Shown here in pieces: positions 24,499 through 32,667 of a stretch of DNA of 43,295 bases. The stretch is from Candidatus Omnitrophota bacterium (GTDB lineage Bacteria; Omnitrophota; Gorgyraeia; Zapsychrales; Fredricksoniimonadaceae): assembly GCA_903836515.1 (NCBI GenBank), contig CAILQW010000029.1, positions 1 through 43,295 on the forward strand. Direction: 5' to 3'. Each line of letters starts with the position of its first letter. Position 1 is the stretch's first letter. Made by a program: the position numbers and the translations under genes. The notes under the pieces were generated by a model that saw only the letters and a program-made list of their open reading frames with translations, searched no databases and was not told the origin of the DNA.

Positions 24499-25665
24499 TT
24501 AAAAAACGGATGTTAGCGGTTTCAAACTTCCCAAAACGTGTGCAAGCTTCGAAAGAAAGACATTCACGTCGTCTTCCGTGTTAAAACGCCCCAGCGAAAT
24601 TCTCAGCGCACCGCGGGCCCTGACAGGATCCAGGCCTATGGCGGAAAGAACATGCGAGGTCTTATGCCCGCCGCCATTGGCAGAACAGGCTGAGCCGCTG
24701 GACACCGCGATCCCCATTTCATCAAGCTCCAGCAAAAGCCTGATGGCATCCCCCTCCAGACCAGCGAACCCGAAGCTGATGTTGTTTGGCAGCCTGTGCT
24801 CCCGATGACCGTTCAAATACGCAAAAGGATAATCATGCAGCACGGCATCAATGATCTTTTCCCTCAACCGTAATTCTCTTTTGGCCTCGCCGGACATCTC
24901 CTCAACACATAACTCAGCGGCCTTGGCAAAGCCCACGATCGCCGGGATATTCTCTGTCGCTGACCTCAGACCCATTTCATGACCGCCACCCTGCTGCCAG
25001 GGCATGATCTTCGTCCCTTCCCTGACAAATAAGGCGCCAATTCCTTTGGGGCCATAGATCTTATGCGCATTGATCGTTAGCAGATCCAAACATGGCCCAT
25101 GAACATCAACGGGTATTCTGCCAAACGATTGACAGGCATCACTATGAAAATAGATCCCGCACGCCCGGCAGATCTTTCCCGCTTCGCGGATCGGTTCAAT
25201 CGTGCCGATCTCGTTATTGGCCTGCATGACCGAAACTAGGATCGTTTCTTTCCTGATCGCCTTTTGCAAATCATTGATGTCGATCAATCCGTCGACATCA
25301 ACGGGCAAATAAGTGACTATAAATCCCTGCCCTTTGAGCCATTCACAGGGACTGATCACCGAATCATGCTCCAGCGCTGTTGTAATGATATGATTCCCTT
25401 TGTCTCTATTGGCAAAAGCAATACCTTTCAGCGCAAAATTATTCGATTCCGTCCCGGAAGAAGTAAAAACAATTTCCTGAGGTCCGGCCCCGATCAGCGC
25501 GGCAATTGTGGCACGAGAATGTGCCATGACCTCTTTTACTTCCCGGCCAAAGCCATGCAAACTTGAGGCATTCCCGTAAAACTCCGAAAAATAAGGCAGC
25601 ATGGCCTCGACGACCCTGGGGTCGGTCCGCGTACTGGCGCTATTGTCCAGATATATCCTTTTCAC
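24499..25665 (-). CDS. Cysteine desulfurase (NifS/IscS-like)
   Basis: 388 residues. The PLP lysine is K202 (NAHKIYGPKG) and the persulfide cysteine C327 lies in SSGSACSANG, a long-loop class I enzyme. It takes sulfur from cysteine for Fe-S clusters or thiolation. It starts with GTG at 25665, directly after the TAA of the GTPase gene with no intervening base, supported by GGGAGAA. Its neighbours (GTPase, ABC ATPase, Fe-S protein) suggest a dedicated cofactor-assembly module rather than the housekeeping isc system. Confidence 0.9.
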   Translation of the reverse strand: MKRIYLDNSASTRTDPRVVEAMLPYFSEFYGNASSLHGFGREVKEVMAHSRATIAALIGAGPQEIVFTSSGTESNNFALKGIAFANRDKGNHIITTALEHDSVISPCEWLKGQGFIVTYLPVDVDGLIDINDLQKAIRKETILVSVMQANNEIGTIEPIREAGKICRACGIYFHSDACQSFGRIPVDVHGPCLDLLTINAHKIYGPKGIGALFVREGTKIMPWQQGGGHEMGLRSATENIPAIVGFAKAAELCVEEMSGEAKRELRLREKIIDAVLHDYPFAYLNGHREHRLPNNISFGFAGLEGDAIRLLLELDEMGIAVSSGSACSANGGGHKTSHVLSAIGLDPVRARGALRISLGRFNTEDDVNVFLSKLAHVLGSLKPLTSVF

Positions 25666-26367
25666 TTATTCTCCCTGGTAAAAAATATCGCCTTCCAGCG
25701 GCCTGACGACACCAAAATGCTGCTGCCAGCCGATTTCTTTCTTACCAACACAAACCGTACAGGTCCCTACCGGCGGATTACCCCGTAATATCAAAGGATC
25801 GGCTATCTCGGATGAAGCCTGGATCTTTTTCACCACGGCATCGATCCCAATGCCATGGAGGGCGTTGGTTTCGCAGATTGAAATATCACTCGCCGCGCTG
25901 ATAACCCTCGCCCGGAAAACCTCACGCTCGGCTTGAGAGATCAGATCGATCTTGGTGACGACCGCGACATCCGCTAACGTGAGCATCGAGCCGATCTTCC
26001 GAGGCAAATTCATGCCGCTGGTGGCCTCCAGAACAACGATACCGAGCGAACCTTCAATATAGGGAGAACAGCGCAGGCACAAACCGGCCGTCTCGACCAG
26101 CAAGTATTCCGCATTGTTCTTCTGGGCCCACGTGATGGCGTCACCCAGAACCATCACATTGCAATGGTCAGGGCACAATTCACCTGAATAGACCTTTTTG
26201 ACAGGAATCCCGAATTCCTTTTTGAACATCTCATCTTCCACAGCATACTGAACATCGATCTTTAAATAAGCGACCTGAGAACCAGCGGCGATCAGCCGTT
26301 TCGTCACTTGCTTTAAGACGGTCGTTTTTCCTGTTGTCGGCGGTCCCGCACAAATAACTACTTTCAT
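25666..26367 (-). CDS. G3E-family P-loop GTPase (HypB/CobW-like)
   Basis: 233 residues. Walker A is 'GPPTTGKTT' at residues 8-16, with a G3-like 'LVETAGLCLRCSPY' and G4 'VTKIDLISQ'. Cysteines in 'CLRC' and 'GTCTVC' could bind metal, as in HypB-type metallochaperones. The CxxC right after the G3 loop is characteristic of metal-insertion G3E proteins. AGAGG precedes ATG 26367. It is coupled to the ABC ATPase upstream and the desulfurase downstream. The client is unknown. Confidence 0.75.
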   Translation of the reverse strand: MKVVICAGPPTTGKTTVLKQVTKRLIAAGSQVAYLKIDVQYAVEDEMFKKEFGIPVKKVYSGELCPDHCNVMVLGDAITWAQKNNAEYLLVETAGLCLRCSPYIEGSLGIVVLEATSGMNLPRKIGSMLTLADVAVVTKIDLISQAEREVFRARVISAASDISICETNALHGIGIDAVVKKIQASSEIADPLILRGNPPVGTCTVCVGKKEIGWQQHFGVVRPLEGDIFYQGE

Positions 26368-26392
26368 GTTCTGACCTCTTGATTAAATGTTT

Positions 26393-27199
26393 TCATCTAC
26401 CCGCATAGCCCAGTGCTGCAAGCCTCTCTTCCAGCATGTCCCCGTCCAGCTGCTCGCCATTGCGGATCAATTGCCTGAAATGCAAAATAACATCATCAAG
26501 CTTCTTGATCTCCTCGGCGACCACCAATTCCTCTTTATTGGAATGCACGATCCCGACCATCGCACCATTCTTCATAACAACACGGAAGTCCGACAGTAAC
26601 GCAATGCGTGGATCATGCGTGACAAAGATGAAGATCTTGTCGTATTTCTTCAATAATTCCAGCGCCTTGGTGCGGTGGATCCCGGCATTCTCGATCTCAT
26701 CAAGCAAAATGATGGGTGAATTGCCGATAATAACAGCATCCGCGATCAACAGCGCGCGGGTCTGCCCGCCGGACAAATCCGTCATCCCATTAAGCGGATT
26801 GATCGGCTCTCCGGTCAACTGATTGGCAAAATCAAGCGTTTCTTCAATAACAGCCGCCGCATTACCCCTCTGGCGTATCCCCGCGTGGATTTCAAGAAAC
26901 TCGTTCACCGGAAGGTCGGACAAAAAATTAGTATGCTGGGTAATAAACGCGATCGGATTCTTGGATGGGTCTGTCATGAATTCTTCGGGAGCAAACGCTC
27001 CGTTGATCAAAACCCGTCGGTTTGTTGGGGTATTCCTATTGGCAAAAAGGGCAATGTCATCGATCAGGGTTGTTTTACCTGAACCCGTCGGCCCTACAAT
27101 GCTGATCACATCCCCCATTTTAAGCGTGATCTCTTCAACCAGATCCGGTTGACTGCTCTTCCCGACCCCTCCAAGAATTTTCAATTCATCGATCTGCAT
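26393..27199 (-). CDS. ABC-type ATPase of the Fe-S/GTPase module
   Basis: 268 residues from ATG 27199 (GAGGAAGGA upstream; a GTG nine codons earlier is rejected). Walker A 'GPTGSGKTT', signature 'LSGGQTRALLIAD', Walker B 'IILLDEIENAG' and 'FVTHDP'. No permease is adjacent, and Walker B has the DEIE form rather than DEPT, so it may be a soluble, SufC-like or assembly ATPase rather than a transporter. It is the first gene of operon III. The 108-bp gap upstream has a GACTAATCCCATAGGAAAAC stretch that vaguely resembles the island's ATTCC operators. Confidence 0.75.
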   Translation of the reverse strand: MQIDELKILGGVGKSSQPDLVEEITLKMGDVISIVGPTGSGKTTLIDDIALFANRNTPTNRRVLINGAFAPEEFMTDPSKNPIAFITQHTNFLSDLPVNEFLEIHAGIRQRGNAAAVIEETLDFANQLTGEPINPLNGMTDLSGGQTRALLIADAVIIGNSPIILLDEIENAGIHRTKALELLKKYDKIFIFVTHDPRIALLSDFRVVMKNGAMVGIVHSNKEELVVAEEIKKLDDVILHFRQLIRNGEQLDGDMLEERLAALGYAGR

Positions 27200-27307
27200 T
27201 TGATTTCCTTCCTCATTTTGGGACACGGATCCCGTCCCCTACTAAAATTGTAGACTTATACGTTTTCCTATGGGATTAGTCATATAACATACCAAGAAAA
27301 TATTCCT

Positions 27308-27709
27308 TTAGACCAAGTCCGCGAGTGATATATTCTCGAGCTTCCTGGACACATAATCCCTGATGTCTTTAAATACCCTGATCAAGTTCTTCTCCTTCTC
27401 TATGGGAGTATGTTCAAAGAAATAAACACTGACAGATTCTGTCGGCGCCAGGGCGCCGTCAAACAAACGCACCACTTCAGCCAGGCTGATCTTATCGGCA
27501 GGCTTGCCCAGAGCATACCCCCCGTGCTGCCCCTTTGAACTTTTTAAATAGCGGGCCCTTTTGAGCGTCAGCAAGATCTGCTCAAGAAACTTCGGGGGGA
27601 TGGCTTGCGCCTTGGCAATGGTGTCGACCGAAACAAGCCCCTGGGCTTCATGCCGGGCAAGATAAAGAAGAGCAAGCAATGCATATTCGCTACGCGATGT
27701 GAGCTTCAT
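27308..27709 (-). CDS. Cysteine-free Rrf2-family regulator (CymR-like)
   Basis: 133 residues with an Rrf2 winged helix ('IPPKFLEQILLTLKRARYL', wing 'SSKGQHGGYAL') and a C-terminal dimer helix. It contains no cysteine at all, so it cannot hold an Fe-S cluster itself. CymR, the Bacillus and Staphylococcus cysteine repressor, is also an Rrf2 protein without cluster ligands and works in complex with cysteine synthase. Two CysK-fold proteins are encoded in this window. The same role is likely but not shown. It has its own promoter. Confidence 0.82.
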   Translation of the reverse strand: MKLTSRSEYALLALLYLARHEAQGLVSVDTIAKAQAIPPKFLEQILLTLKRARYLKSSKGQHGGYALGKPADKISLAEVVRLFDGALAPTESVSVYFFEHTPIEKEKNLIRVFKDIRDYVSRKLENISLADLV

Positions 27710-27734
27710 ACCTCAGTCTCCAAATATGACTGTA

Positions 27735-27763
27735 AATATAGGATAACTCACAATAGATGTCAA
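27735..27763 (-). promoter_or_regulatory. Promoter of the cysteine-free Rrf2 gene
   Basis: Minus strand: TTGACA (plus 27758-27763), 17-bp spacer, TATATT (plus 27735-27740). The start codon follows about 25 nt later, with GGAGACTGAGG as ribosome site. Confidence 0.6.
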
Positions 27764-27798
27764 TCAAATTAATCGCAACTCTAATAGCCATAAAAATA

Positions 27799-28947
27799 TC
27801 ATCCCTGAATCGCGGCCAAGGCGTTCTTTAAATCTTCTTTCAGATCATCTTTATGCTCGATCCCGACAGAAATCCGCAGAAATTCATCCGTGATCCCGCG
27901 CCGGTATCTCTCCTCACGCGAAACAGAACCATGGGACATCTTTGCCGGATATGTGACCAGCGATTCAACCCCGCCAAGACTCTCTCCAAGAACAAAGATC
28001 TTAAGCTCCTTTGTGAACGCCTCGACAGCAGAGATCCCGCCGTGAAGCTCAATGGAAACAATACCGCCAAATCCGTTCATCTGCCTTTTAGCCAGATCAT
28101 GCTGCGGATGCGACGGCAGGCCTGGGTAGATAACTTTCTTTACACGAGGATGTCCCTTTAAATATTTGGCTAAAAAGAGCGCATTGGCAGAATGCTCTCT
28201 CATCCGCAAAGACAGTGTCCGCAGGCCGCGGATCACCAGCCAGGAATCCCATGGGCCGGGTATGGCTCCAGTGGCATTCTGGTAAAACTTCAATTCCTGA
28301 TAAAGTTTCTCATCATTAACAACCAGCGCCCCGCCGATGATATCACTATGCCCCGCGATATATTTTGTCGTTGAATGAACCACTATATCCGCGCCTGAAA
28401 GAAGCGGTTTTTGCAAGTAAGGACTGGCAAAGGTATTGTCCACCGCGAGTAAAACCCCGGTTTTTTGGGTGATCGCACTGAGCGCCTTCAAATCAACCAG
28501 TTTCAACAAAGGATTTGTCGGCGTTTCAACCCAGACCAGTTTTGTGTTCTTGCGGATCTGCTTCTTGAAAGAAGCAGGATCGTCGATCCGGGCGTATGTC
28601 GCATCGATCCCAAACTTGCGAAAAACCTTCTCAAACAAGCGGTATGAACCGCCGTAGAGATCATCCCCGACCACAATATGATCCCCGCTCTTAAACAGCG
28701 TAAGAACCGCAGCACTGGCCGCGAGACCCGAGGCAAACGCGAGTCCAAACCGCCCCTCTTCCAGAGATGCCATGGCCGTTTCCAGGGCTGTACGGGTTGG
28801 ATTGCCTGTTCGAGAGTACTCATAGCCTCGATGAACACCAAGGCCATCCTGCTGATACGTTGATGTCTGGTAGACAGGAACAATAACTGCCCCGGTCTGC
28901 GGATCCGGCTGCTGCCCATCATGAATTGCACGCGTTTCAAATCGCAT
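27799..28947 (-). CDS. Cystathionine gamma-synthase/gamma-lyase
   Basis: 382 residues, the standard length. PLP lysine K195 lies in HSTTKYIAGHSD, with 'DNTFASPYLQ' before it and 'ESLGGVESLVTYPAKMSHGS' after it. The serine in the ESLGGVESL region fits both synthase and lyase. It is the last gene of operon IV after metX-metW, which favours methionine synthesis, though with CBS in operon II a lyase step in reverse trans-sulfuration is equally possible. GAGGG precedes ATG 28947. A hairpin repeat separates it from metW. Confidence 0.85.
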   Translation of the reverse strand: MRFETRAIHDGQQPDPQTGAVIVPVYQTSTYQQDGLGVHRGYEYSRTGNPTRTALETAMASLEEGRFGLAFASGLAASAAVLTLFKSGDHIVVGDDLYGGSYRLFEKVFRKFGIDATYARIDDPASFKKQIRKNTKLVWVETPTNPLLKLVDLKALSAITQKTGVLLAVDNTFASPYLQKPLLSGADIVVHSTTKYIAGHSDIIGGALVVNDEKLYQELKFYQNATGAIPGPWDSWLVIRGLRTLSLRMREHSANALFLAKYLKGHPRVKKVIYPGLPSHPQHDLAKRQMNGFGGIVSIELHGGISAVEAFTKELKIFVLGESLGGVESLVTYPAKMSHGSVSREERYRRGITDEFLRISVGIEHKDDLKEDLKNALAAIQG

Positions 28948-28964
28948 ATATACCCTCTTTCATT

Positions 28965-29113
28965 AACCCAGATTTTGCAGTAGCACCATTTTATCGACGA
29001 ATCTCTGCGCACAAAATGGTGCTACTGCAAAATCGTCGGCTTCCATATCTTTTATCATCCAGAAAAGCCGGGGTTATCCCGCGTTCATCTATGCCTATTG
29101 CAAAATGCGGGAT
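28965..29113 (-). repeat. Dispersed ~150-bp hairpin repeat, copy 2 (inverted)
   Basis: Inverted copy of 8304-8452. Here the inner hairpin is perfect: ATTTTGCAGTAGCACCATTTT (first base 28972) pairs with its exact complement ending near 29032, 21 bp in all. Against copy 1 at least one stem pair changes in both arms (C:G to A:T), which supports selection or gene conversion for structure. The metW stop codon lies at the outer edge. Confidence 0.65.
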
Positions 29114-29718
29114 TAACCCCGTACATTCGATGAAATCAAAAATAACCCGGTCTGTGCAAATACATTCGGAAAGAAGCTGATCCGCCGCTCGCCATCCAAA
29201 AAAACCTTTTGTTCGATCCTGATCTTTCTCGAACGGCAATAATCGAAGAAATCCGAAATACTGAAAAAATGCAAATTCGGCGTTTCATACCACTGATACG
29301 GCAAAGACTCGTTCACCGGAGTCTTGCCGCCAAAGAAAATCTGGGCACGTGACCTGAAATAGGCAAAATTAGGAAACCCGACAATGACCTTTTTCCCGAC
29401 CCGCAACGCATCCTTGATCACCGCATCCACGGAACGGATCTGCTGCAGGCTCTGGTTAAGGATCACATAATCGAAAGACCGGCTCTTGTAATCCGACAAA
29501 CCTTTTTCAACGTCGCCATGTAAAATATTCAGCCCCTTGGCCACGCACCTATAAATCTCCTGCTCATTGATCTCCAGCCCTTGCCCGCGGACACTTTTAC
29601 GTTTGATCAAAACATATAAAAGGTCGCCGTTACCGCAACCAAGATCCAGCACTGTCGCATCAGGGCTTACCCACTGCGCAATGATCTGATGGTCAGGCCG
29701 GATGTTTTCATGCCCCAT
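29113..29718 (-). CDS. metW: MetW-like methyltransferase-fold protein
   Basis: 201 residues from ATG 29718 (AGGTGG upstream), overlapping metX by 11 nt. SAM-type motif 'VLDLGCGNGDLLYVL' near residue 25, then 'HGDVEKGLSDYKSRSFDYVI' and 'ILNQSLQQI', all standard for MetW. MetW is encoded beside MetX in many bacteria and is needed for full homoserine acetylation. Its stop codon falls in the edge of the hairpin repeat, so the C-terminus may be slightly altered. Confidence 0.85.
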   Translation of the reverse strand: MGHENIRPDHQIIAQWVSPDATVLDLGCGNGDLLYVLIKRKSVRGQGLEINEQEIYRCVAKGLNILHGDVEKGLSDYKSRSFDYVILNQSLQQIRSVDAVIKDALRVGKKVIVGFPNFAYFRSRAQIFFGGKTPVNESLPYQWYETPNLHFFSISDFFDYCRSRKIRIEQKVFLDGERRISFFPNVFAQTGLFLISSNVRG

Positions 29719-30868
29719 AGCCACCTGTGACCGCATACTCATAAAACACCTTCTTCAAGAAATGTTCAATCAGGTGGGTCTCTTCATCAACCTCCAGCAA
29801 AAAAGCGTCGTGTCCATATGTCGAATGAACTTCACAATAACTGGTTTCAACCCCGGCGATCTTGCAGGCACGAACGATCTCCTGGGACTGATAGGCCGGA
29901 TAAAGCCAATCCGACTTGAACGCGATCACCAGAACCTTGGCTGATACATTCCCAAAAGCCTCCTGGATCGGCTTGCCGTCAAAAGCATCAAACAAATCCA
30001 TGGCCTTGGTGATGTACAAATACGAGTTGGCGTCGAACCGACGGACAAAACTATCACCCCGATAACGTAAATATCCTTCCACTTCAAAATCGGCGCGGAA
30101 TTTTGTCACCGGAAGATTTGTCTTCTTTTGACGACCGAATTTTTCCGTCATGGACACATCACTCATGTAGGTAATATGTCCGATCATCCTCGCGACGGAT
30201 AACCCCTTGGCCGGAGGGTTGCCATCGTAATAATTCCCCAGCCTCCAGTCCGGATCAGCCATGATCGCCTGACGACCCGCCTCGTTAAAAGCGATCTGCT
30301 GGGGCGAATGTTTGGCGGTCGTGGCAATGGGAATCGCACTGCGCACCCTGTCTGGATATTTCACCAGCCAGGACAATACCTGCATCCCCCCCATGGATCC
30401 GCCGACGACCGACAATAACCGCCCGATACCCAAGTGATCGATCAATTGCCTTTGGCACTCGACCATATCACCAATGGTGATCTGCGGAAAATCAAGGGCG
30501 TAGCGCTTGCCGGATTTCGGATCAATGCTTGCCGGCCCTGTCGATCCTTTACATCCCCCCAGGACATTTGAACAAATGACAAAATACTTGTCGGTGTCAA
30601 ATGCCTTGCCAGGCCCGATCAGTACATTCCACCAGCCGGGATCCTTATCGCCTTCATGATACCCGGCAGCATGCGCATCTCCGGAGAAGGCATGAAGAAC
30701 AAGGATAGCATTAGCCCGGTCCTCATCCAGCTGACCATAAGTTTCATACGCCATGGTCACCGACTCAAGCGTTTCACCATTCTCAAGCAAGACCCGCGGG
30801 ATCTTGAAATATGCTGTTTGAACAATACCCAGATCACGCTGAAGTATCGCTTCCGTGACTCCCGTCAT
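29708..30868 (-). CDS. metX: Homoserine O-acetyltransferase
   Basis: 386 residues, alpha/beta hydrolase fold. The nucleophile is Ser158 in GGSMGGMQ, with an oxyanion region '[14 protein letters not shown]' and late '[11 protein letters not shown]' (Asp) and 'YGHDAFLLE' (His) completing the triad. It makes the O-acetylhomoserine used by the two MetY enzymes and by the cystathionine synthases. Its ATG overlaps the TGA of the cysK remnant, so translation was coupled to the former cysK. It is in operon IV behind the DUF2292 gene. Confidence 0.9.
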   Translation of the reverse strand: MTGVTEAILQRDLGIVQTAYFKIPRVLLENGETLESVTMAYETYGQLDEDRANAILVLHAFSGDAHAAGYHEGDKDPGWWNVLIGPGKAFDTDKYFVICSNVLGGCKGSTGPASIDPKSGKRYALDFPQITIGDMVECQRQLIDHLGIGRLLSVVGGSMGGMQVLSWLVKYPDRVRSAIPIATTAKHSPQQIAFNEAGRQAIMADPDWRLGNYYDGNPPAKGLSVARMIGHITYMSDVSMTEKFGRQKKTNLPVTKFRADFEVEGYLRYRGDSFVRRFDANSYLYITKAMDLFDAFDGKPIQEAFGNVSAKVLVIAFKSDWLYPAYQSQEIVRACKIAGVETSYCEVHSTYGHDAFLLEVDEETHLIEHFLKKVFYEYAVTGGYGA

Positions 30869-31003
30869 ACTTTAACCTCTTGAAACAACCAGGTCGAAAG
30901 ATACCGTTCACCAGTATCAGGAATAACAACAACGATCGTTTTCCCTTTGTTTTCCGGCTGCTTGGCCACTTGGACTGCGGCCCACACGGCCGCACCCCCC
31001 GAA
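30865..31003 (-). pseudogene. 3' remnant of a cysK gene
   Basis: The minus strand reads [20 protein letters not shown], then [14 protein letters not shown], then TWLFQEVKV and a stop. This is the last ~46 residues of CysK and nearly equals the end of the copy at 40440-41375. The rest, including the PLP lysine, is gone; the homology stops abruptly near 31003. The TGA at 30865-30867 overlaps the metX start. It implies that DUF2292-cysK-metX was once a complete operon here. Confidence 0.85.
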
Positions 31004-31010
31004 AAGTTAA

Positions 31011-31076
31011 TTAGAAAGCGTACTGGGTGCTAAGGACAAAACCCTTCCCCAACCCGGTCTTGGCCTGGTCCAGCTT
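31011..31076 (-). pseudogene. Possible 3' remnant of an outer-membrane beta-barrel gene
   Basis: One frame reads [20 protein letters not shown], then F and TAA (31011-31013). A final aromatic residue, with alternating hydrophobics before it, is the usual C-terminal signature of porin-type beta-barrels. Only about 21 codons lie between the DUF2292 stop and the cysK remnant. The call rests on a short pattern. Confidence 0.35.
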
Positions 31077-31268
31077 TCAGATCCCGCCGCCTTCCTGTGT
31101 CGTCCAGCCGTCGTCGAAACGGCTCTTTTGAGAGACCTCGATCTGGACTATCTTTGAGTTATGTATGATGATCGTCACAGTTCCGAAACTTAACCCGTGA
31201 ATGGCATCGCTGATTTTCTTGATGATCGCATCATTCACGATATTCTTATTGATCTGCTGAGCTGCCAT
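31077..31268 (-). CDS. DUF2292/YezD-like small protein with C-terminal EGGGI tail (copy 1)
   Basis: 63 residues from ATG 31268 (GGAGAAGGAGC upstream). A helix (residues 8-22) is followed by two strands ('GTVTIIIHNSKIVQIEVSQ') and 'KSRFDDGW', the DUF2292/YezD pattern. It ends TTQEGGGI. The copy at 42781 has the same length and tail. DUF2292 genes are often found beside sulfur assimilation genes, without a known activity. It is the first gene of operon IV. The glycine tail suggests a sulfur carrier that loses its terminal Ile and is activated by an E1; this is inference. Confidence 0.8.
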   Translation of the reverse strand: MAAQQINKNIVNDAIIKKISDAIHGLSFGTVTIIIHNSKIVQIEVSQKSRFDDGWTTQEGGGI

Positions 31269-31321
31269 GCTCCTTCTCCATTTATATATATTCTCGCCCA
31301 GCAAGAACGTTAGCATGACCC

Positions 31322-31388
31322 AAAAAGAAAAAGGTCAAGAACGCCCCTTAAAGTGAACCAAGGGCGCTCTTGACCTCCAGATGTCTAG
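31322..31388 (-). terminator. Leader RNA of operon IV
   Basis: Minus strand: CTAGACATCTGG (31377-31388), then a hairpin from GGTCAAGAGCGCCCTT to AAGGGGCGTTCTTGACC (31333-31375), then a U-rich run (31322-31332). The stem sequence differs from the operon I and II leaders, but the order and the ACATCTGGAGG block are kept, so this is a diverged member. No gene is seen in 31269-31515. Confidence 0.6.
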
Positions 31389-31435
31389 TCGGTCACGGCA
31401 ACAGGATCTAACGATACGTTACGTTTAATCCATAC

Positions 31436-31484
31436 TAACTCTATCGAGTTAATGGAAATATATCATGTAAATACATTTTGTCAA
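31436..31484 (-). promoter_or_regulatory. Operon IV promoter with TAACTC-N4-GAGTTA operator
   Basis: Minus strand: TTGACA (plus 31479-31484), 16-bp spacer, TATATT (plus 31457-31462), then a perfect 6-4-6 palindrome TAACTC-GATA-GAGTTA (plus 31436-31451). Same geometry as the other island promoters but a different palindrome class, shared with 43083-43131. Confidence 0.65.
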
Positions 31485-31515
31485 GAAAATATTCTTTCCC
31501 GCAAGGCAGAGAAAT

Positions 31516-32667
31516 TCACACCCCGATCGCCTGCTTGAGATCCTTGAGAATATCCTGAGGATCTTCAAGGCCGGCCGACAGGCGCAGGAGCCCATCCGAG
31601 ATGCCGCGGGCATGGCGTTCCTGGGGCAGCATGACGGCATGTGACATTTTGGCGGGATACGACAGGATGCTTTCGACACCCCCGAGGCTGACACCCGGAA
31701 AACACAGTTTAACTCCAGCCAGCGCGCGGCGCGCGGCAACCCCGTCCTCCAACTCGAAAGACAACACCGCCCCCGGCCCGGCACTCTGACGCTCATTGAT
31801 CGCCCGTCCCGGATGATCCTTAAGGCCGGGATAATGCACCTTGAGGACTTGCGGCCATTGCGCCAACCCCTCAGCAATGGTTTGGGCAGCACGCTGCTGG
31901 GCTTCCATGCGCACCGCAAGTGTTCGGATCCCGCGCAGGACGATCCATGAATCCTGAGGTCCCAGGATGCCGCCCACCCCATTCTGAACGGCCTTCATCC
32001 GGCGGCCAAGTTCTTCATTCCGTGTAACCGCAAGACCTGCGATCACATCGCTATGCCCACCGATAAATTTGGTGGCACTGTGGACTACAATGTCAAAACC
32101 ATGTTCGATGGGACGCTGCAAAAATGGCGTCGGGAATGTATTATCGATGATGGTCAATAGGCCGTGTTCACGCGCGATCGCGGCCACTGTGTCAAGATCC
32201 GTGATCTTTAACAGCGGATTCGACGGGGTTTCCACAAAAATGGCCTTGGTATTAGGCAAAACCACCTGCGCAATACGCTCCGGGTGCGTCATATCCACAA
32301 ACGTCGTCTGAAGTCCCCACTGCTTTAACAACGTCGAAAGGATCCGGTACGTTCCACCGTAAACATCCTCGGGCGCGATCAGATGGTCACCGGACTTAAG
32401 CATAAAGAACGCCGCAGATATTGCCGCCATGCCGGAAGCAAACGCGAAACCGCTGGTGCCGCCCTCAAGTTCCGCAATCGATTTCTCCAGCGCCTCGCGG
32501 GTCGGATTGCCGCTGCGGCTGTAATCGTAGGCCCCGGGATGATCCGGATCAGGCTGGGCAAATGTCGAGGCCTGGTAAATGGGCACACTCGACCCGCCGG
32601 TGAACGGGTCCCGGTCCTGCCCGGAATGAACGAGCCGTGTATGAACTTGAAGATCCTTGTCTTTCAT
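31516..32667 (-). CDS. Cystathionine beta-lyase/gamma-lyase-like enzyme (MetC-like)
   Basis: 383 residues of the Cys/Met PLP family. The lysine is K200 in [12 protein letters not shown], with 'DNTFPTPFLQ' and 'VSLGGVESILSYPAKMSHAV'. Its ATG overlaps the stop of the upstream homologue by 4 nt. The two genes match the layout of Bacillus metI-metC, so this second member is most likely the cystathionine beta-lyase. A gamma-lyase role cannot be excluded. It ends just before the promoter of operon IV. Confidence 0.8.
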   Translation of the reverse strand: MKDKDLQVHTRLVHSGQDRDPFTGGSSVPIYQASTFAQPDPDHPGAYDYSRSGNPTREALEKSIAELEGGTSGFAFASGMAAISAAFFMLKSGDHLIAPEDVYGGTYRILSTLLKQWGLQTTFVDMTHPERIAQVVLPNTKAIFVETPSNPLLKITDLDTVAAIAREHGLLTIIDNTFPTPFLQRPIEHGFDIVVHSATKFIGGHSDVIAGLAVTRNEELGRRMKAVQNGVGGILGPQDSWIVLRGIRTLAVRMEAQQRAAQTIAEGLAQWPQVLKVHYPGLKDHPGRAINERQSAGPGAVLSFELEDGVAARRALAGVKLCFPGVSLGGVESILSYPAKMSHAVMLPQERHARGISDGLLRLSAGLEDPQDILKDLKQAIGV

